64,000 bases of DNA from Rotaria socialis (taxonomy: Eukaryota; Rotifera; Eurotatoria; Philodinida; Philodinidae), in assembly GCA_905331475.1 (NCBI GenBank), contig CAJNYU010002385.1, positions 115,005 through 179,004 on the forward strand, written 5' to 3'. Positions 51,801 through 64,000 of this stretch are shown here, piece by piece; position 1 is the first letter of the stretch, and every line of letters starts with the position of its first letter. Under the pieces are notes generated by a model. The model made no database searches and was not told the DNA's origin. It saw nothing but the letters and a program-made list of their open reading frames with translations. A program made the position numbers and the translations under genes.

Positions 51801-54800
51801 TGATTGATTAGTTGCTAGCGAAACGTCGTCCATGTGAGTAGTATTAACATCCGAATGTACTAGTGATTCTGATGGCGTACGGTTAGTTTTGATATCAACA
51901 GGATATTTCGTACGAAATCTTGCAGCTTCATCTGTTGAAATATTTTTAACTTTGTTTGGTATTAATTCGTATGGAGTCACTGAAGAAAATGTAGAATGCG
52001 GTTTTGATTTGAATTTCGTTATAAAAATAGAAAGATTAACGTGAGCATCATCTTCTTGGCCTATCGCGTGTTCATTATAGTTAGTGAAGTGCAAAGTAGA
52101 ACCTTTATCAGCGTGGATTCCATTGGGTTTAGTTACAAGATTATGATCTTTCAAAATTGATGAATTATGTATATTCGATTTGTCTTGAGTAAGTCGTTCG
52201 GATGACGATATTGTTGATAAGCGATGCATCGACTTATCAATTTTAGATTTTTTATCTGATAAGATTGTTGTTAGAATTTCTTTTGCTTCGTCAGTGTTCA
52301 TTGATACCGTTGAACGAGTTGACCATGATGATAATTGATTAGCGCCATCTCCAGACGAATCGAAAGGCTTTTCTTTGTTTTCAGTATCATAATATTCATC
52401 GTGGCCGTCGGACGATGGGTTCTTAGTTGATTTTAACAATTGAGAATGTTCATTGAATGTATGAATCTGCAAGTTGCTATCGTAATTGGAATCGCTAGAA
52501 ATATTCTGATGCTTTTCAATACTCTTATCCAAATCATGAGTTTGATTGCCAATCGATTGCCAAGGTCTTTGTAAAATTGTTGTACGTGAACTTGTAAAAG
52601 GTTTCATGGATGATAAATTCTGTGAAACATATTTCGATGGCGTCACGCGACGACTTGTACTATTAAAATCTTTTTCTGGAAGCGAACTAGGATGCAATGA
52701 TCCAGGTGACTCTCTGAACGAAACGTTTGTTAGCCGATCTGGAACAATCCATGATTCATTATGAGGTGTTGGCTTCCCGGTACTTGTGAAATATCTTGAG
52801 AATACATTTCCATTTGAGGATGTTTGTTTTGCTAAATAAGCTTGAATCTTTGCTTTTTGAATTGAAGAAAGATTACTACGTCCTTGCAAATAAGATTGCA
52901 CATCATCGTCAGAAAATATTATTCCTTCTGATGCAGTGGATGCACTGAAATCTTTCGAATCCGATGGTCGTATTGTGGTTAGATAATTTCCCGGATATGT
53001 ACGTGCATTTTTGTCGTAAGGATCAACTTTATTGTCTGATGGATTTATTCCGATTGGTACCTTCGTGATCGTTGAAGATCTTGAAAGTGAACTTTGGTTC
53101 GATAGTGATTGTTGATTTAGATAAATTTCAATTTTTTCTTTTTGCTTCTTCGACAAGTTTGCTCGTCCTTCTAGAAATGATCGTAACTCGTCATCGGAGA
53201 ACATAATTCGTTGTGAATCTATTGTACTAGTTAAGTTTTTCGATTCAGATAACTGTAGCTTTGAATCATAATCTTGCAATTCTGTTTCTTCGCCTTTATC
53301 ATCAGGTTCTACGCTATCTTCAGATGTAGATATTTTAACTGGCGACTTCAAGCCTGCCTGATAATTCGAAAATATACTTTGATTAGCGGATGATTGTTTG
53401 CGTAGGTAAGCTTCAATCTGTATCTTTTGGTCCTGCGATAAGTTTACATGATCTTGTAGAAAAGACCGTAGATCGTTATCGGTAAATGTTACTCCTTGTG
53501 TATCTATTGTGTGTCTAAAATCTTTCCAACTGCGTAATGGTGTTGTTCCTGAATTATCTCGAAACTGTGTATTATTCTTTCCACGCAGAGAATTTACGCG
53601 CTCATCTGGTACTTTTTTGTTAGCTGTTTGGCTGGTATTAGTCGAATAATTTGAGGGCGTAGTGCGATCGGACGATATTTGTTTATTTAAATAAGCTTCT
53701 ATTTGGGCTTTTTGATTCGGCGATAAATTCACGCGATCTTCTAGTAACGATCTGAGATCATCACCGGAAAAAATTATGTCTTGCGTGTCCATGGTTTGAT
53801 TGAATTTTTTCGAATCAGCAAGTGGTTTCTTTGTTAAATAACTTTGTAAATATGTATTTTCACTTTCGTCATCACGATATTCGTTACGATCCAAGGAATA
53901 TACGTCAGTAGGTGATTTTGTGACGATAGGATACTTTACATATATACTTCGATTTAGTGACGACGTTTGAGAGAGATATGTTTCAATGTGAGATTTTTGA
54001 CTTTTCGATAAATTTGCTCGACCTTCTAGAAAAGATCGTAACTCGTCATCTGTGAATATTATTGCTTGAGAGTCTTTTGTTCCATTTAAGAATTTTGAAT
54101 CAGACTTTGGTGTCGTTGGGTAGCGACTTTCATGTTTCTCATCTAATTTGCCATTCATTCCATGAATTGTTGTTAGTATTTGTGTACTTGTCGAGAATTG
54201 ATTTTGATCCAATGATGAGTTTCTACTTAAATAAGCTTGAATTTGAGCTTCTCGGTTCGTTGAAAGGTTAGTGCGACCTTCTAAGTAAGCTCGTAACTCG
54301 TCTTCAGAAAAGACGATATCTTTCGAAACAGTGAGCGGCTGAGAAGTTTCGGTCTGATGAACAGTATGCATGTTGTCATCTGCGGTATGTATTTGCGACG
54401 TTTGGACTTTATTTGAAACATAACTTGCACTCGTGCTACTTGTACCATATGATGATTGTTTATTTAAATAAGATCGAATCTTTGCTTCTTGCTTTTGTGA
54501 TAAATTTGAGCGACCTTCCAAAAACGATCGCAAATCATCTTCTGTGAATACTATATGGTCTGTATCAACTGTTCGACTGGTATCTTTCGAATCAGATAGT
54601 GACTTTTTCGAATCTAGGCCCTGCTTCTGTGTATGTTCACTTCGATCATTGGCATATGCGTTGTCATCGATTGGATAAATGTTTACGGGTAGTTTCTTAT
54701 GGATAGGATTCTTTACAGTTATACTTCTATTCACTGGAGAGGTTTGAGAGAGATGTGTTTCAATCTGCGTTTTTTGATTTTTAGATAAGTTTGCTCGACC

Positions 54801-57800
54801 TTCTAAAAAAGATCGTAAATCATCGTCTGTGAATATTATTGCTTGAGAATCTATGGTTTGGTTAAAGAGGTTTGGATCAGAAACCGGTGTTTTTGTTGAA
54901 TAATTTTGCGAGTGTGTATCTTGAGATTGATATTCAGAATGCTTTTCATGCTCTAGTTTATTTGACTCAGCTGGTGTTTTTCCGTTGGTCGGGTATGTTG
55001 AAAATTGATTTGGATATCGCGATGATTGTTTACTTAAATATGCTTCAATTTGAGCTTGCTTTTTCTTAGAGAAATCCGCTCGACCCTCCAGAAAAGATCG
55101 TAATTCATCATTTGAGAATGATTTATCTTCATTATCTAGTGAAGCATTAAAATTGTCCAATTCGGAGGAGGGCTTTCTTGTAAGATTGCCTGATAATGGT
55201 GCTGGTTCGCGTTTGTGATCGCCGTTTACGTTTTCATTAGACGTATACAGTGCAGTTGGAGTTTTCGTACTTGTTGAATCAGATGAAAAAATATTCTGTT
55301 TCAATGATGATTGTTTGTTCAAATGTGCTTCAATCTGGGCTATTCGACTTTTTGACAGATTCGAACGCCCTTCTAAGTAAATGCGTAAGTCGTCGTCTGA
55401 GAATAAAACTCCTTCGATGCCGATTGTACTCTTTGAATGGTCCAAATCGAATAGTGGTTTCTTTGTTACATTGTCTTTAGCCAACGTAGTTTTGTTTGAG
55501 AGATCAGTATACATGTTATTATCCATTGCTTCTAGTCCAGCCGGTAATTTTTTGCTCTGAGAAAATGTTGAAACTGATGTAGTTCTATTCGACAATGATT
55601 GTTTATTTAAATAGGTTCGAATCTGCTCTTCTTGTTTTTTCGAAAGATTTCCTCGACTTTCGAGAAACGCTTGTACATCTTCATCAGAGAAGTATATTTC
55701 TTCTTTATCGATTGGGCGATCAATATTTTCTAAATCAGGAATTGGCATCTGTGAGGGATAATCTTGTGAATCTGTTTCATGAGGTGTATGTTTAGTAGTT
55801 GGTAGATTTTTACTGTTTAAGTGTTGCGAACTTGCACTTCGATTCGATGCTGCTTGTTTAGCTAGATAAGCTTGAATTAGTTTCTGTTTAGCCAACGACA
55901 AGTTACCTCGCCCTTGTAAATATGATTGTAAATCGTCGTGAGAAATAGATATTCCGTCTGAGTCAGTGAATCGCTGTATATCTTCTGAGTTGATTTGTGG
56001 TATCGTAGTATTTTCATGCATATTGTCAGTTGTATAGATGTGACCTGGTAGTACTGTGCCGATTGGATATCTCGAAAATATATTTGGACTCGACGATGAT
56101 TGTTTACTTAAGTAAGCTTGAATCTGTGTCTCTCGTTCTTTCGAGAGATTTCCTCGACCTTCTCGATAAGATCGTAAATCATCTTCGGAGAATATAATCT
56201 CTGCCGTATCTGTTGTACGACTAAGACTTTTCGAATCAATTACAGGTATTTTCGTTGGATATTTTTGTGAGTACGTATTTTCAGTGTTACGGTCAGAATG
56301 AATACTATCACCGGTTGTACTTATTCTACCTGGTAGTCTTGCACTTGTTGAATATTTAGAAATTAAATCGCGATTGGATGATGATTGTTTACTTAAATAA
56401 TCTTTAATTTGTTTCTCTTGTTCTTTTGAGAAATTACCTCGACCTTCTAAGAACGATTGTAGAACATCATCGGAGAATAATGTTGTGTCCGTGTCTGTCT
56501 TGTGATCAAGAACAGTTGTATTTGATATTGGTGTTTTTGTACCAGTTGTAAATTGAGAAGTGATGGTTCGATTTAATAATGATTGTTTTTCCAAGTACGC
56601 TTTAATTTGTGTCTCTTGAGTTTTCGAAAAATTAGCTCGACCTTCTATGAATGCTTGTAAATCATCGTCGGAGAATGGGCTTTCTTTTGTTTCAGTTGTT
56701 ACGTTTGCAAACTTTGAATCGGATAAGGGACGCTTTGACGTATAATCGTGTGAGTGATTATTTGTATGTATTGATAGATTTTTTTCTTTTTCAATTCTTG
56801 CTCGTAAATCACCATCAGATATGATGGATTCAGTTGTGTGTTTCGAGAATGATTGAGAATCGAATGATGTATTTTGAAGTAAATAAGTTTCAGAATGAAC
56901 GTTGTTTTGTAATGATTTATTTAATTTCTGTTGTGAATCATGATGAGTATTGTCAACCAATATATGATCAGGATCCGAGTTCTTTGATCGATTACTATCA
57001 GATGAATCAGGAGTTGATGGTACAGTAGAAATATTTCGAGTCTGCAAATTTTCTTTACTGATTGCTGATATTTCCGAGTCGACAGAATTATTTTTCTCTA
57101 GTTGGCTAGGATTTGATTTTCGAAATTCAGAAGAAGGTTTTCTCGGTGCAGAAAAGAATTGTGTATATTTCTTTGTTTTATTTGTTTCCGACGGTAATAA
57201 ATATGATAATGGCCACAGTATTGGCATACTGATATCATCCGCTGTAATATCAGCAGAATTGAAATTTTCTTCTTGATTGACAGCTATAGAAAATAAGGGA
57301 AGGGTAGTAATACACAAAGCAGGTTACAGGTGATTTACAATAATAGAAGCAAACTAAATTGATACAATCTGTTTTTCTTACCTGGCTGTCGAGTTGTGAG
57401 GAAAATTTTTTCTCCTTCTAATATAAAAAGAAAAACATCAAATCATGTATGTTAATGAGCAGAAATAAAAATTCTTGTTCATTTACCAGTAAAATAAAGA
57501 AAATTAAACATCCAATAAGAAGGCAATTTTTTTGCATTTGTTCTAATTGTCGCATAGACATATGTAGTTGAATTAAATCGTTCAAGTGTTATTGGTAAAT
57601 CTGATGCTTTGGAAAAGACACTTCGTATTGTCGAAAACGTTTTAAGAAACATAACTAATATCATTGAACGTGTAGCAACATATCTATATTTAAAATAAGA
57701 GAAAAAAATCAAATTAAAAAAAGTATCAACGAGGAAAAAATCAGCTAAACTTACAAATGATTACATTCATCTGTAATTAAACCAAATGGTTGTTTAATTC

Positions 57801-60715
57801 CATTAGCTTTTATTATTTTTCCAAAATGTAAACGAAAATCGTTTGTTATATGTAATTCATATATTAAATGTTCTTGTTTACTAGCGTAATAAACCGAACC
57901 ATCTGATGATACAACAATACTGCCTTCATTCAATGTTCCATTCATAATTGTTGGTTCACCAACTAATGCGCCTGTATTTGTTTCAAATACGGCATAAACT
58001 AGACCAATATCTGTTGATATAAATAGAAGAGATTTATTTGTACCAGCATGATCACGTTTTATTGTAAAACCGTTTAAACGTAAATCCGGTTGATCGTATT
58101 GAACAGTTATTGTGCCGATACATATATTTTCTTCGAATTTTAAGCTAGGCGTATCAAATTGTACTTCGCATACGCGCAAAGAGATTATGTTTGACTCGGT
58201 ATTTGTTTCATATATAAAAAATAGTTCATGTTGAGACTCTGATGATAGTGATGCACACGATGTTGCACCAACAATATCTGTTGTATTTACATTGGCAATA
58301 GGTTGAATTGTGTGACCATTATAAACATGTATTTGATGTTTTGGTTCAATGAATATTAATAAATCATCGATAGGTGAATAAGCAAGAAAATTTAGGCCAT
58401 AATAACGTGACGTGTAAGATATATTTGATGGCATTTGAGACGTTTGATATTTACCATAGGAAAGCATTGCCTGAAGCTAAATAATAATAGCATAGAATTA
58501 GGTTGGTTTTATTTAGTTTCAGTTTTTGAATTTTTTTCCTGAAAGTACCATTTTGGAACATATATTCTTAGAAAACAAACATAGTTGCAACTACAATATT
58601 TTAAATAGTACAAAATGAAACGGTTGGCCGTTCAAAGGTCGAAAGGAAAAATGTCGAAAAAAATATATTATTGTGGAAAATGATCGAAAAGAGTGTTTTC
58701 GAATTCTGACTTGAGAGAAGTGTGTTTCATTGTGTACGTTAATACTAACATATGATAATCGAAATATATTCATTTACTATTAGCAATTGTTTTCCTTTTN
58801 GACTGGTAGAATTATGGGAAAAGAAAACATGAATTATTCGCGTTTGGAATCATCATTTACTGTAGACATCGCTATTTCGTTTATTTCGAATTTTGACATT
58901 TTTTTGTGGTAAAATGTATTGTTCGACGTTTTTATGTTTTTTTCGACATTATTCCCTTTCGATATTTTTCCTTTCGACCATTTTCTTTTCGACATTTTTC
59001 CCCTTAAATTTTTGCTTTCGACATTTCTACGGCACACCAATAAAACATGATGTTACTGCTATTCATAATGACAGGTAGATATTTTTATTCTATCGTTTAA
59101 ATTACAATTCTCTAGCATACTATGATTTAATCATCGTTCAAAAATATTTCATTTTAAAAGTTACTTGGTGAGCTGTTTCTTATATGTCTGTGATCAGTGA
59201 GAATGCAAAACTCTGCCACTGCATACTTGAAAGTTTCTTTTTCCCATTCTTATTTTACAAAACGATTATAACAAAGAGGGTTTTCTGTATATTGATCGCT
59301 ACTAGTAATATAAATATATACTTTTTATGCTTTCAATCAAAAGAAAAACAAATTATCCGATCTTGAATTTAGTTTGGATGAAAACTAAAAAGCAAACATT
59401 TTTATTCTTGATCTTATTTTATTAGCCGATAAAAAATTTATAAACACGTTCTATTTTAGATTTTCCAAGGAAAAACAATTCATTAAAAACAAGATATTTA
59501 TTTTGCCCTGCTAAAGCAAGCTCCTTCGTGTAGAACAAAAAACATGAAATACCTGAAAACTCACATCCAGAATATTTATTCTATAATTACTCTCAATATG
59601 GTTAAACGGACAACACAAACTATTTTTAACGGATTTTATTTGTATGAACTCATTTAGAAGATTATGTATTGAGAGAAACGAATTTTCTCTTTACTGTTTG
59701 CGCATGTTATTAATAGACGGTTGTAAAGACCTTTCAGCTGCATGATTTACAGAAAAAGAAAAGAAATACTGAACAGTTTTTTTTTATAGGCTACTTATGA
59801 TTGCCAACAGAGCATCATAGACAGTACACAAATGACTCGAAGGATTTCCTTCGCAGTTCGAAATCAAAATCTTTTGGACTGATTGTATTCTCGAGAGGTA
59901 GAGTTTCATATAAAATTTATTTCATTAATAAATAGTAGTAGGATTCGATGTGTCCTTGATAGTATACTTCGATTAGAATTTTGTATATAGTGGAAATTAA
60001 TATTTGATCATCAAATTGATTGTACGTGAGATATCACGGAAAAGCAAATCTGAAATCTTGGTTTTTTTAACTTGAATTAAATTTTTCTTATACATACTTC
60101 GGATTTACGTATTCAAAACTATGATTTATGTTTCTGTTTGCGAGTTACGCATCTACCATCTGTATACTGTAATCGATTTCTGACATGCATTGTCTCTAGA
60201 GAAGATTTTCACACGCTACTATGAAAGAGTACAACAATGTTTGTAAGAAATCTTGTGATTATTTCACAAATAAAAGTGTTACATAAGATTATAGTTCTTG
60301 ATTATATTAAAAATACAAGTTTTTACAGAACAAAAAATACGAAACAATTGTGCCTGCTAGTTCTACCGTAAACATTGATATGAATCTTTTACTTCATTGT
60401 TTCTTGTAGAATAAATATCAATCTAACTTTTATTTTCCATTCGTCAAAATAATTAAAAAGCGAAAAATACCTTCTCAAACAGTTCAAATGAATGAATTAA
60501 TGACATACCCTTGTACATAGTTGGTTATCAGTAGATTGAATAATTGGTCTGGCACTTTCTAAAATTTTTGATGATTATTTCAATTATTAGCTATGCTGAT
60601 TAAAAAAACACTAATAAATCATACCAACAATAAGAATGCGTCGAGCAAGTAGCAATACCGAATACAAGCTAATCAATGCTTTATATTGAAACCAATCAAT
60701 ACCATCAGCATACAT
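48841..60715 (-). CDS. Giant type I membrane mucin with tandem 'FSDDDLRSFLEGR' motif array and 3 EGF domains, 8 exons
   Basis: Minus-strand exons 60715-60625, 60558-60509, 58476-57755, 57683-57487, 57417-57382, 57283-50573, 50494-49862 and 49763-48841 sum to 9,363 nt (3,120 aa), with all junctions in frame. A hydrophobic N-terminus (YKALISLYSVLLLA) serves as signal peptide. Residues ~50-350 look like a beta-propeller (short strand blocks such as FLAYSPIDDLLIFI, SLLFISTDIGLVYAV, IVVSSDGSVYYAS). Residues ~565-1860 hold about 15 tandem units of 80-105 aa, each with a core like FSDDDLRSFLEGRANLSK then QIEAYLSKQSS, and in nearly all units an N-glycosylation sequon in the core. A Ser/Thr-rich mucin-like region (to ~2600) and a Thr/Asn-rich segment follow. 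Then come three EGF-like domains (~2851-2903, 2905-2944, 2946-2982), one membrane helix (~2995-3015) and a basic tail of about 105 residues. It should be a heavily glycosylated cell-surface protein; function unknown. Confidence 0.85.
52790..56700 (-). repeat. In-gene tandem array, about 15 units of 240-315 bp
   Basis: Coding tandem repeats inside the large exon of the membrane-mucin gene. Each unit has a conserved about 30-residue core and a variable 45-70-residue Ser/Thr/Asp spacer. Adjacent and non-adjacent units differ in similarity: cores ending in SQTS occur in two separate units. One degenerate unit (ISDGDLRARIEKEKNLS) precedes the array near 56800. Confidence 0.85.
58477..60508 (-). 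other. Long second intron of the membrane-mucin gene
   Basis: At 2,032 bp this is the longest intron in the window. Apart from the MITE-like element at its 3' half I see no gene or recognised element. It could hold transcriptional control sequences or alternative first exons. Confidence 0.6.
58620..59036. mobile_element. MITE-like element with iterated GTCGAAA motif, in intron 2 of the mucin gene
   Basis: Ends are inverted: GGCCGTTCAAAGGTCGAAAGG on the left, less its last base, against TGCCGTAGAAATGTCGAAAG as the reverse complement of the right. Both flanks carry repeated (A)TGTCGAAA / TTTCGACA units at short spacing (58637-58690 and 58920-59023). One ambiguous base lies near 58800. No open frame encodes a transposase. 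Target-site duplication not resolved. Confidence 0.5.
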
Positions 60716-62356
60716 TTCGAATATAAATTAAAGATCAATAATAATAATAATAGACAGCAGTGATCGTTCGTAATAGTATCACATTTCTGAGCGTATATAT
60801 ATGCACCGATCAATTTCTAAACATTTTTCTTTCATTGCCAACGTCACCGCATTCTTCCCGCTTCCGTTGGGACATAACATGCATGAACTATTAAAAAATC
60901 AGTTGTCGTTATGATGTGAGCAAAAATAACTAAGAATGTTTTATAGTCGATTCAGTAAAGAAAAAATGTTTCAGGATATACTCTGGCAGTATGCACTAAG
61001 TTTCCACTCTACCGTCATTTATTTATGACAGAGCAAACGACAAAGCTAGGAGTAGTAAAGTGATTACTCAAGAAATTAAAGTAAGGGTCGAATAGAAGAA
61101 AAAAAAGGAAAACGTTTCGTTATTGTTGTTGTCGTCTCTTGAGAAACAGTACATAGGTGTGTGGATCGACGGACGACAAGAGAAGAGAAAAACGGAACTA
61201 ATCTAGTTACAAGAAAAAGAACGGAAGTTAATCGAAAATAAGGTAAAGCTAACCAGTCTTTTGAAGAAGAGAAGGACAGAAAGAAAATGCTGACACAATA
61301 AGCATTCAATCGGTTGATCGCTTGCTTTAGTAATCAAAATTTCTCTCTTTCTTCTCTATCTCTCTCTCTCTCTCTCTTCATATCTAATTTTAACGTAATT
61401 TATATTCAATAGTGTTTATCCTCTACTGAATAAATCAAGTGTACCTTGTAAAATTAAAAACAGGAAGAGTCAATAGTTAGGCGCATCACACAACATCAAT
61501 ATATGAAAATGTATGTTGAGTTTCTAGGCCCTTCGACCAAATAAACTATTCTTTGTTGCTTTCTTTTATTAACTATGTATACCTTAGGGCAATAAAATTT
61601 ATCAAAATTGAAAAAAAAATATTTCATAAATTATTTTCTTATTAATGAAGTATTCACATCAATAGATATGCTCAAATTCATTGTCTTTTTTGCTATGATG
61701 AAATGTTTTTAAACTAAAACAAATCGTGTTCATTTACAATAATCAATCTTTCTTACTCGATCAATTGAATATTTCAAATGTCACGAAAACTTGACTATTG
61801 TATAATTAGAATTTCCGATAAATAATTCAAATATTTCAGTAATATATAGAAAGATTAATGTTCTTTCATGATATACTACAAAAATAATTGATATTTTTTC
61901 ATATAATATTTGAAAAACAAATTAATCTATTGTGACTTATTGGCTCGATGAACTATATGCTTTTAGACTTTTCCCTTCAGCTTCTATTATGCATTATTAA
62001 GTGATTTTAACAAAAAATTATTGATGAAGACCCCTCAGGAACCAATTTCTCTTTTTTTTTCAATAGCCACCTGTATTTTTATTCGAGTGCTCTGATCGTG
62101 ATGATTGAATATGCATTAGAATTAAAAAATATTAGAGTGAAACATTTTAGATTGTGGCTGTTGAAATTTGACAAAAAACACCTGTGAACAGCTAGAAATC
62201 TATTTGACTATTTCTACAATGAACTATGAAATACGGCTAAAAAAAACCAAAGAATACTCAAATGTATAATATTTTAATCATTACCATGTGATTAATAAAC
62301 GGTACGACATTCGATAGATAAATGTATACACGTGACATCATAATCGATTGTAATAT
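60716..62356. other. Upstream region of the membrane-mucin gene
   Basis: No supported gene. It contains the promoter region of the mucin gene and a (CT)n microsatellite at about 61341-61378. The open frame at 61076-61309 (-) is a by-product of simple sequence. Confidence 0.5.
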
Positions 62357-62876
62357 AAAATAAATGTGGAAACTTCGGATTTCATCCGAAAGTTATGTGT
62401 ACTGCAAAAAATGCATGGGATATATAAGTCATTCTAGAATGTCCAAACACCAAAATTGTCATGAGAAACTAGGCAATTTGATTTCTGGATGCAGTTTTTA
62501 CGCATTTTGAGACGTTTTTCAGGCGATGTTTCGTTAAAAAGCTACGATTTAGTTCAAAACTAATATCAGACTCGGAATCATCGTTAAAAACTGAGTCGAT
62601 TTATATATGTTGTGAAGGATTCTGAGAAAAATTTGATTTTTGAAAAAAATCCCTGTACTCCTCCACGGTGATCGTCTCGCCAAAAATGACAATTTTTTCG
62701 ATAACTCGACCATTTCTTGAGGGATCCTTCTCATCTTCGAACTCGACCGAGATATTCATGAGATTGAACTGTGTGGAAAATTTCATCACGGTCTGACTCT
62801 CCTTTCGCAAGTTATCGTGCCTACGGCCGGCCGGACACACTGACGGATTCTAGAGTGTACTCACTTTTTGAGTACA
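62357..62876 (-). repeat. Dispersed 0.5-kb repeat, copy C
   Basis: Full-length copy in inverted orientation, about 520 bp. It shows the terminal hairpin TGTACTCAAAAAGTGAGTACA at its 62876 end and GTTTCCACATTTATTTTA at the other. It aligns along its whole length with copy A (21545-22056) by eye, with scattered substitutions and small indels. Confidence 0.88.
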
Positions 62877-64000
62877 CAAAAACACTTCTTTGAAGTTATT
62901 TCAAGCTATTGTTAGTTCTCTTCTTCAGAAGAGGCCTATAAGGTATATGCAAGGGAGAGAACAATGATTCGTCCACTCTGGTAAGATCGTCTTGCATTCT
63001 GCGCTGAATTGGATCACCGTAAATAAAAGGTTTCTATTTATATCATTATTCAGCATATTTCGGTTGGTTTCAATTCAAATAAATTTCAATAATATTTCAC
63101 ATATTTCTTTTAAACGGGTTATATTGGTTGAATTATGCCAAACATTTGTAATGAAACTGTGCACATCCAATCAACAATTATTAATAGTCAAATATTTTCA
63201 TTTTATTCATGATTCTAGATCTTATGGAGTATATTTCATAGGTTCAGTTGTAAAATGAACTTTCTCCAACGAATCAACTACCAACCTGAAAACTCTAATA
63301 CATCATCGACAGTAGGAGATCATTTTCTCGAGTTGAACAAACAAGATTTATAATTAATGTGACAGAAATCAATATTAAATGAAAGAACATTGCTTTCAAT
63401 AAGATTGAAGCGAGCTTGAATGGTGAAAAGATTAGAAAACTAGCGAAAGACCTACGCTTTTGATTGCCAACACTTTGAAGAAGACCGACTTGCGCAATAA
63501 GGAATAAAGAAAAGTCAAAATCAATCCGATTGTCATGTAGAGTACAAAAAAATTCACTAGAAATCACAATAGAATTAGAATTAGTGACGTTTCCTGATCA
63601 TCAAGGAAAGATCGATGAAAATGCTCTTCTATTGCATTCTTTTCGCTACTATTGAAGATTTCTTCAATCTTATTAAAAACCCAATGTTCTTTCATTTAAT
63701 ATTGATTTCTGTCCCATTCTGACCCTACTGTCTATTATGCACTAGAGTACACAGCAGAGGTGTCCACAGGGCCAATTTTATTGCCCTGCCCTGCCCTGCC
63801 CTGCTAATCAGGAAGAATTTTTTTCATATTTAAATTCAAGTTTAAGTAATCCTTTTTATTTGAAAAATAGTTCAGCAAATAGATAAATGATCAGCAAATA
63901 ATAAATTAGCGCTAATTGAAAAAGTGTATATGATGATATTGCATCATCACTGATGATCCATCAGTAGATCGGCTTGTCCACGTAACCCGCTACTTCGCTG
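62877..64000. other. Non-coding right end of the window
   Basis: No supported gene. Near 63755 a CAGAGGTGTCCACAGGGCC sequence resembles the start of a hAT element and is followed by a (CCCTG)n run at 63784-63803; the rest of that element would lie outside the window. Confidence 0.45.

Noticed and set aside
50626-57028. Plus-strand frames opposite the mucin exon
   Set aside because: They are periodic shadows of the tandem coding repeats on the minus strand.
57751-58467. Separate gene starting at ATG 58467
   Set aside because: An acceptor lies just upstream and the reading joins in frame to two upstream exons carrying a signal peptide.
1-64000. tRNA, rRNA and CRISPR features
   Set aside because: No tRNA B-box with matching cloverleaf, no rRNA-like block and no regular short repeat-spacer array was seen; a covariance-model scan would be needed to exclude divergent tRNAs.

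Overview
The window reads as nuclear DNA of a small, AT-rich invertebrate animal, most likely a bdelloid rotifer (Rotaria/Adineta type). The reasons are compact genes with GT-AG introns mostly of 40-90 bp, an F-box/LRR-like protein of a type I associate with large bdelloid families, an expanded-type rhodopsin-class GPCR, animal genes (Wnt, SR splicing factor, PP2A scaffold) and scattered short DNA transposons. The species call is an inference; the animal origin is secure (Wnt ligand, GPCR, spliced genes).

Layout. 1.2-2.9 kb (+): eight-exon SR splicing factor. 4.0-5.3 kb (-): two-exon ankyrin protein, convergent with it. 5.3-8.6 kb: non-coding with a MITE-like element. 8.7-9.2 kb (+): intronless secreted protein. 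13.2-15.3 kb (+): three-exon GPCR with a 176-bp hAT-type MITE in intron 1. 19.2-19.9 kb (+): CCDC81-type double HU-domain protein. 20.4-22.1 kb: decayed Tc1/mariner element, itself interrupted and truncated by other repeats. 22.4-23.3 kb (+): 5'-truncated PP2A scaffold copy with an in-frame stop. 23.6-24.0 kb (+): frameshifted coiled-coil gene remnant. 24.4-26.8 kb (-): F-box protein. 26.8-32.4 kb: repeat-rich, with an assembly gap. 32.4-42.0 kb (-): one 24-exon gene for a 2,532-residue ankyrin-WGR-PARP protein. 43.9-45.7 kb (+): Wnt, closest to Wnt4. 48.8-60.7 kb (-): one eight-exon gene for a 3,120-residue membrane mucin with a tandem motif array and three EGF domains. 60.7-64 kb: non-coding with another copy of a 0.5-kb dispersed repeat.

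Exon-intron structures were worked out by hand. For all seven spliced intact genes the exon lengths sum to a multiple of three and every junction keeps frame, which is the main support for the models. The genes are unrelated neighbours, not a pathway or operon. The most unusual items are the tandem-motif mucin (array at about 52.8-56.7 kb), the ANK-WGR-PARP architecture, and the three-copy 0.5-kb repeat with a hairpin terminus.
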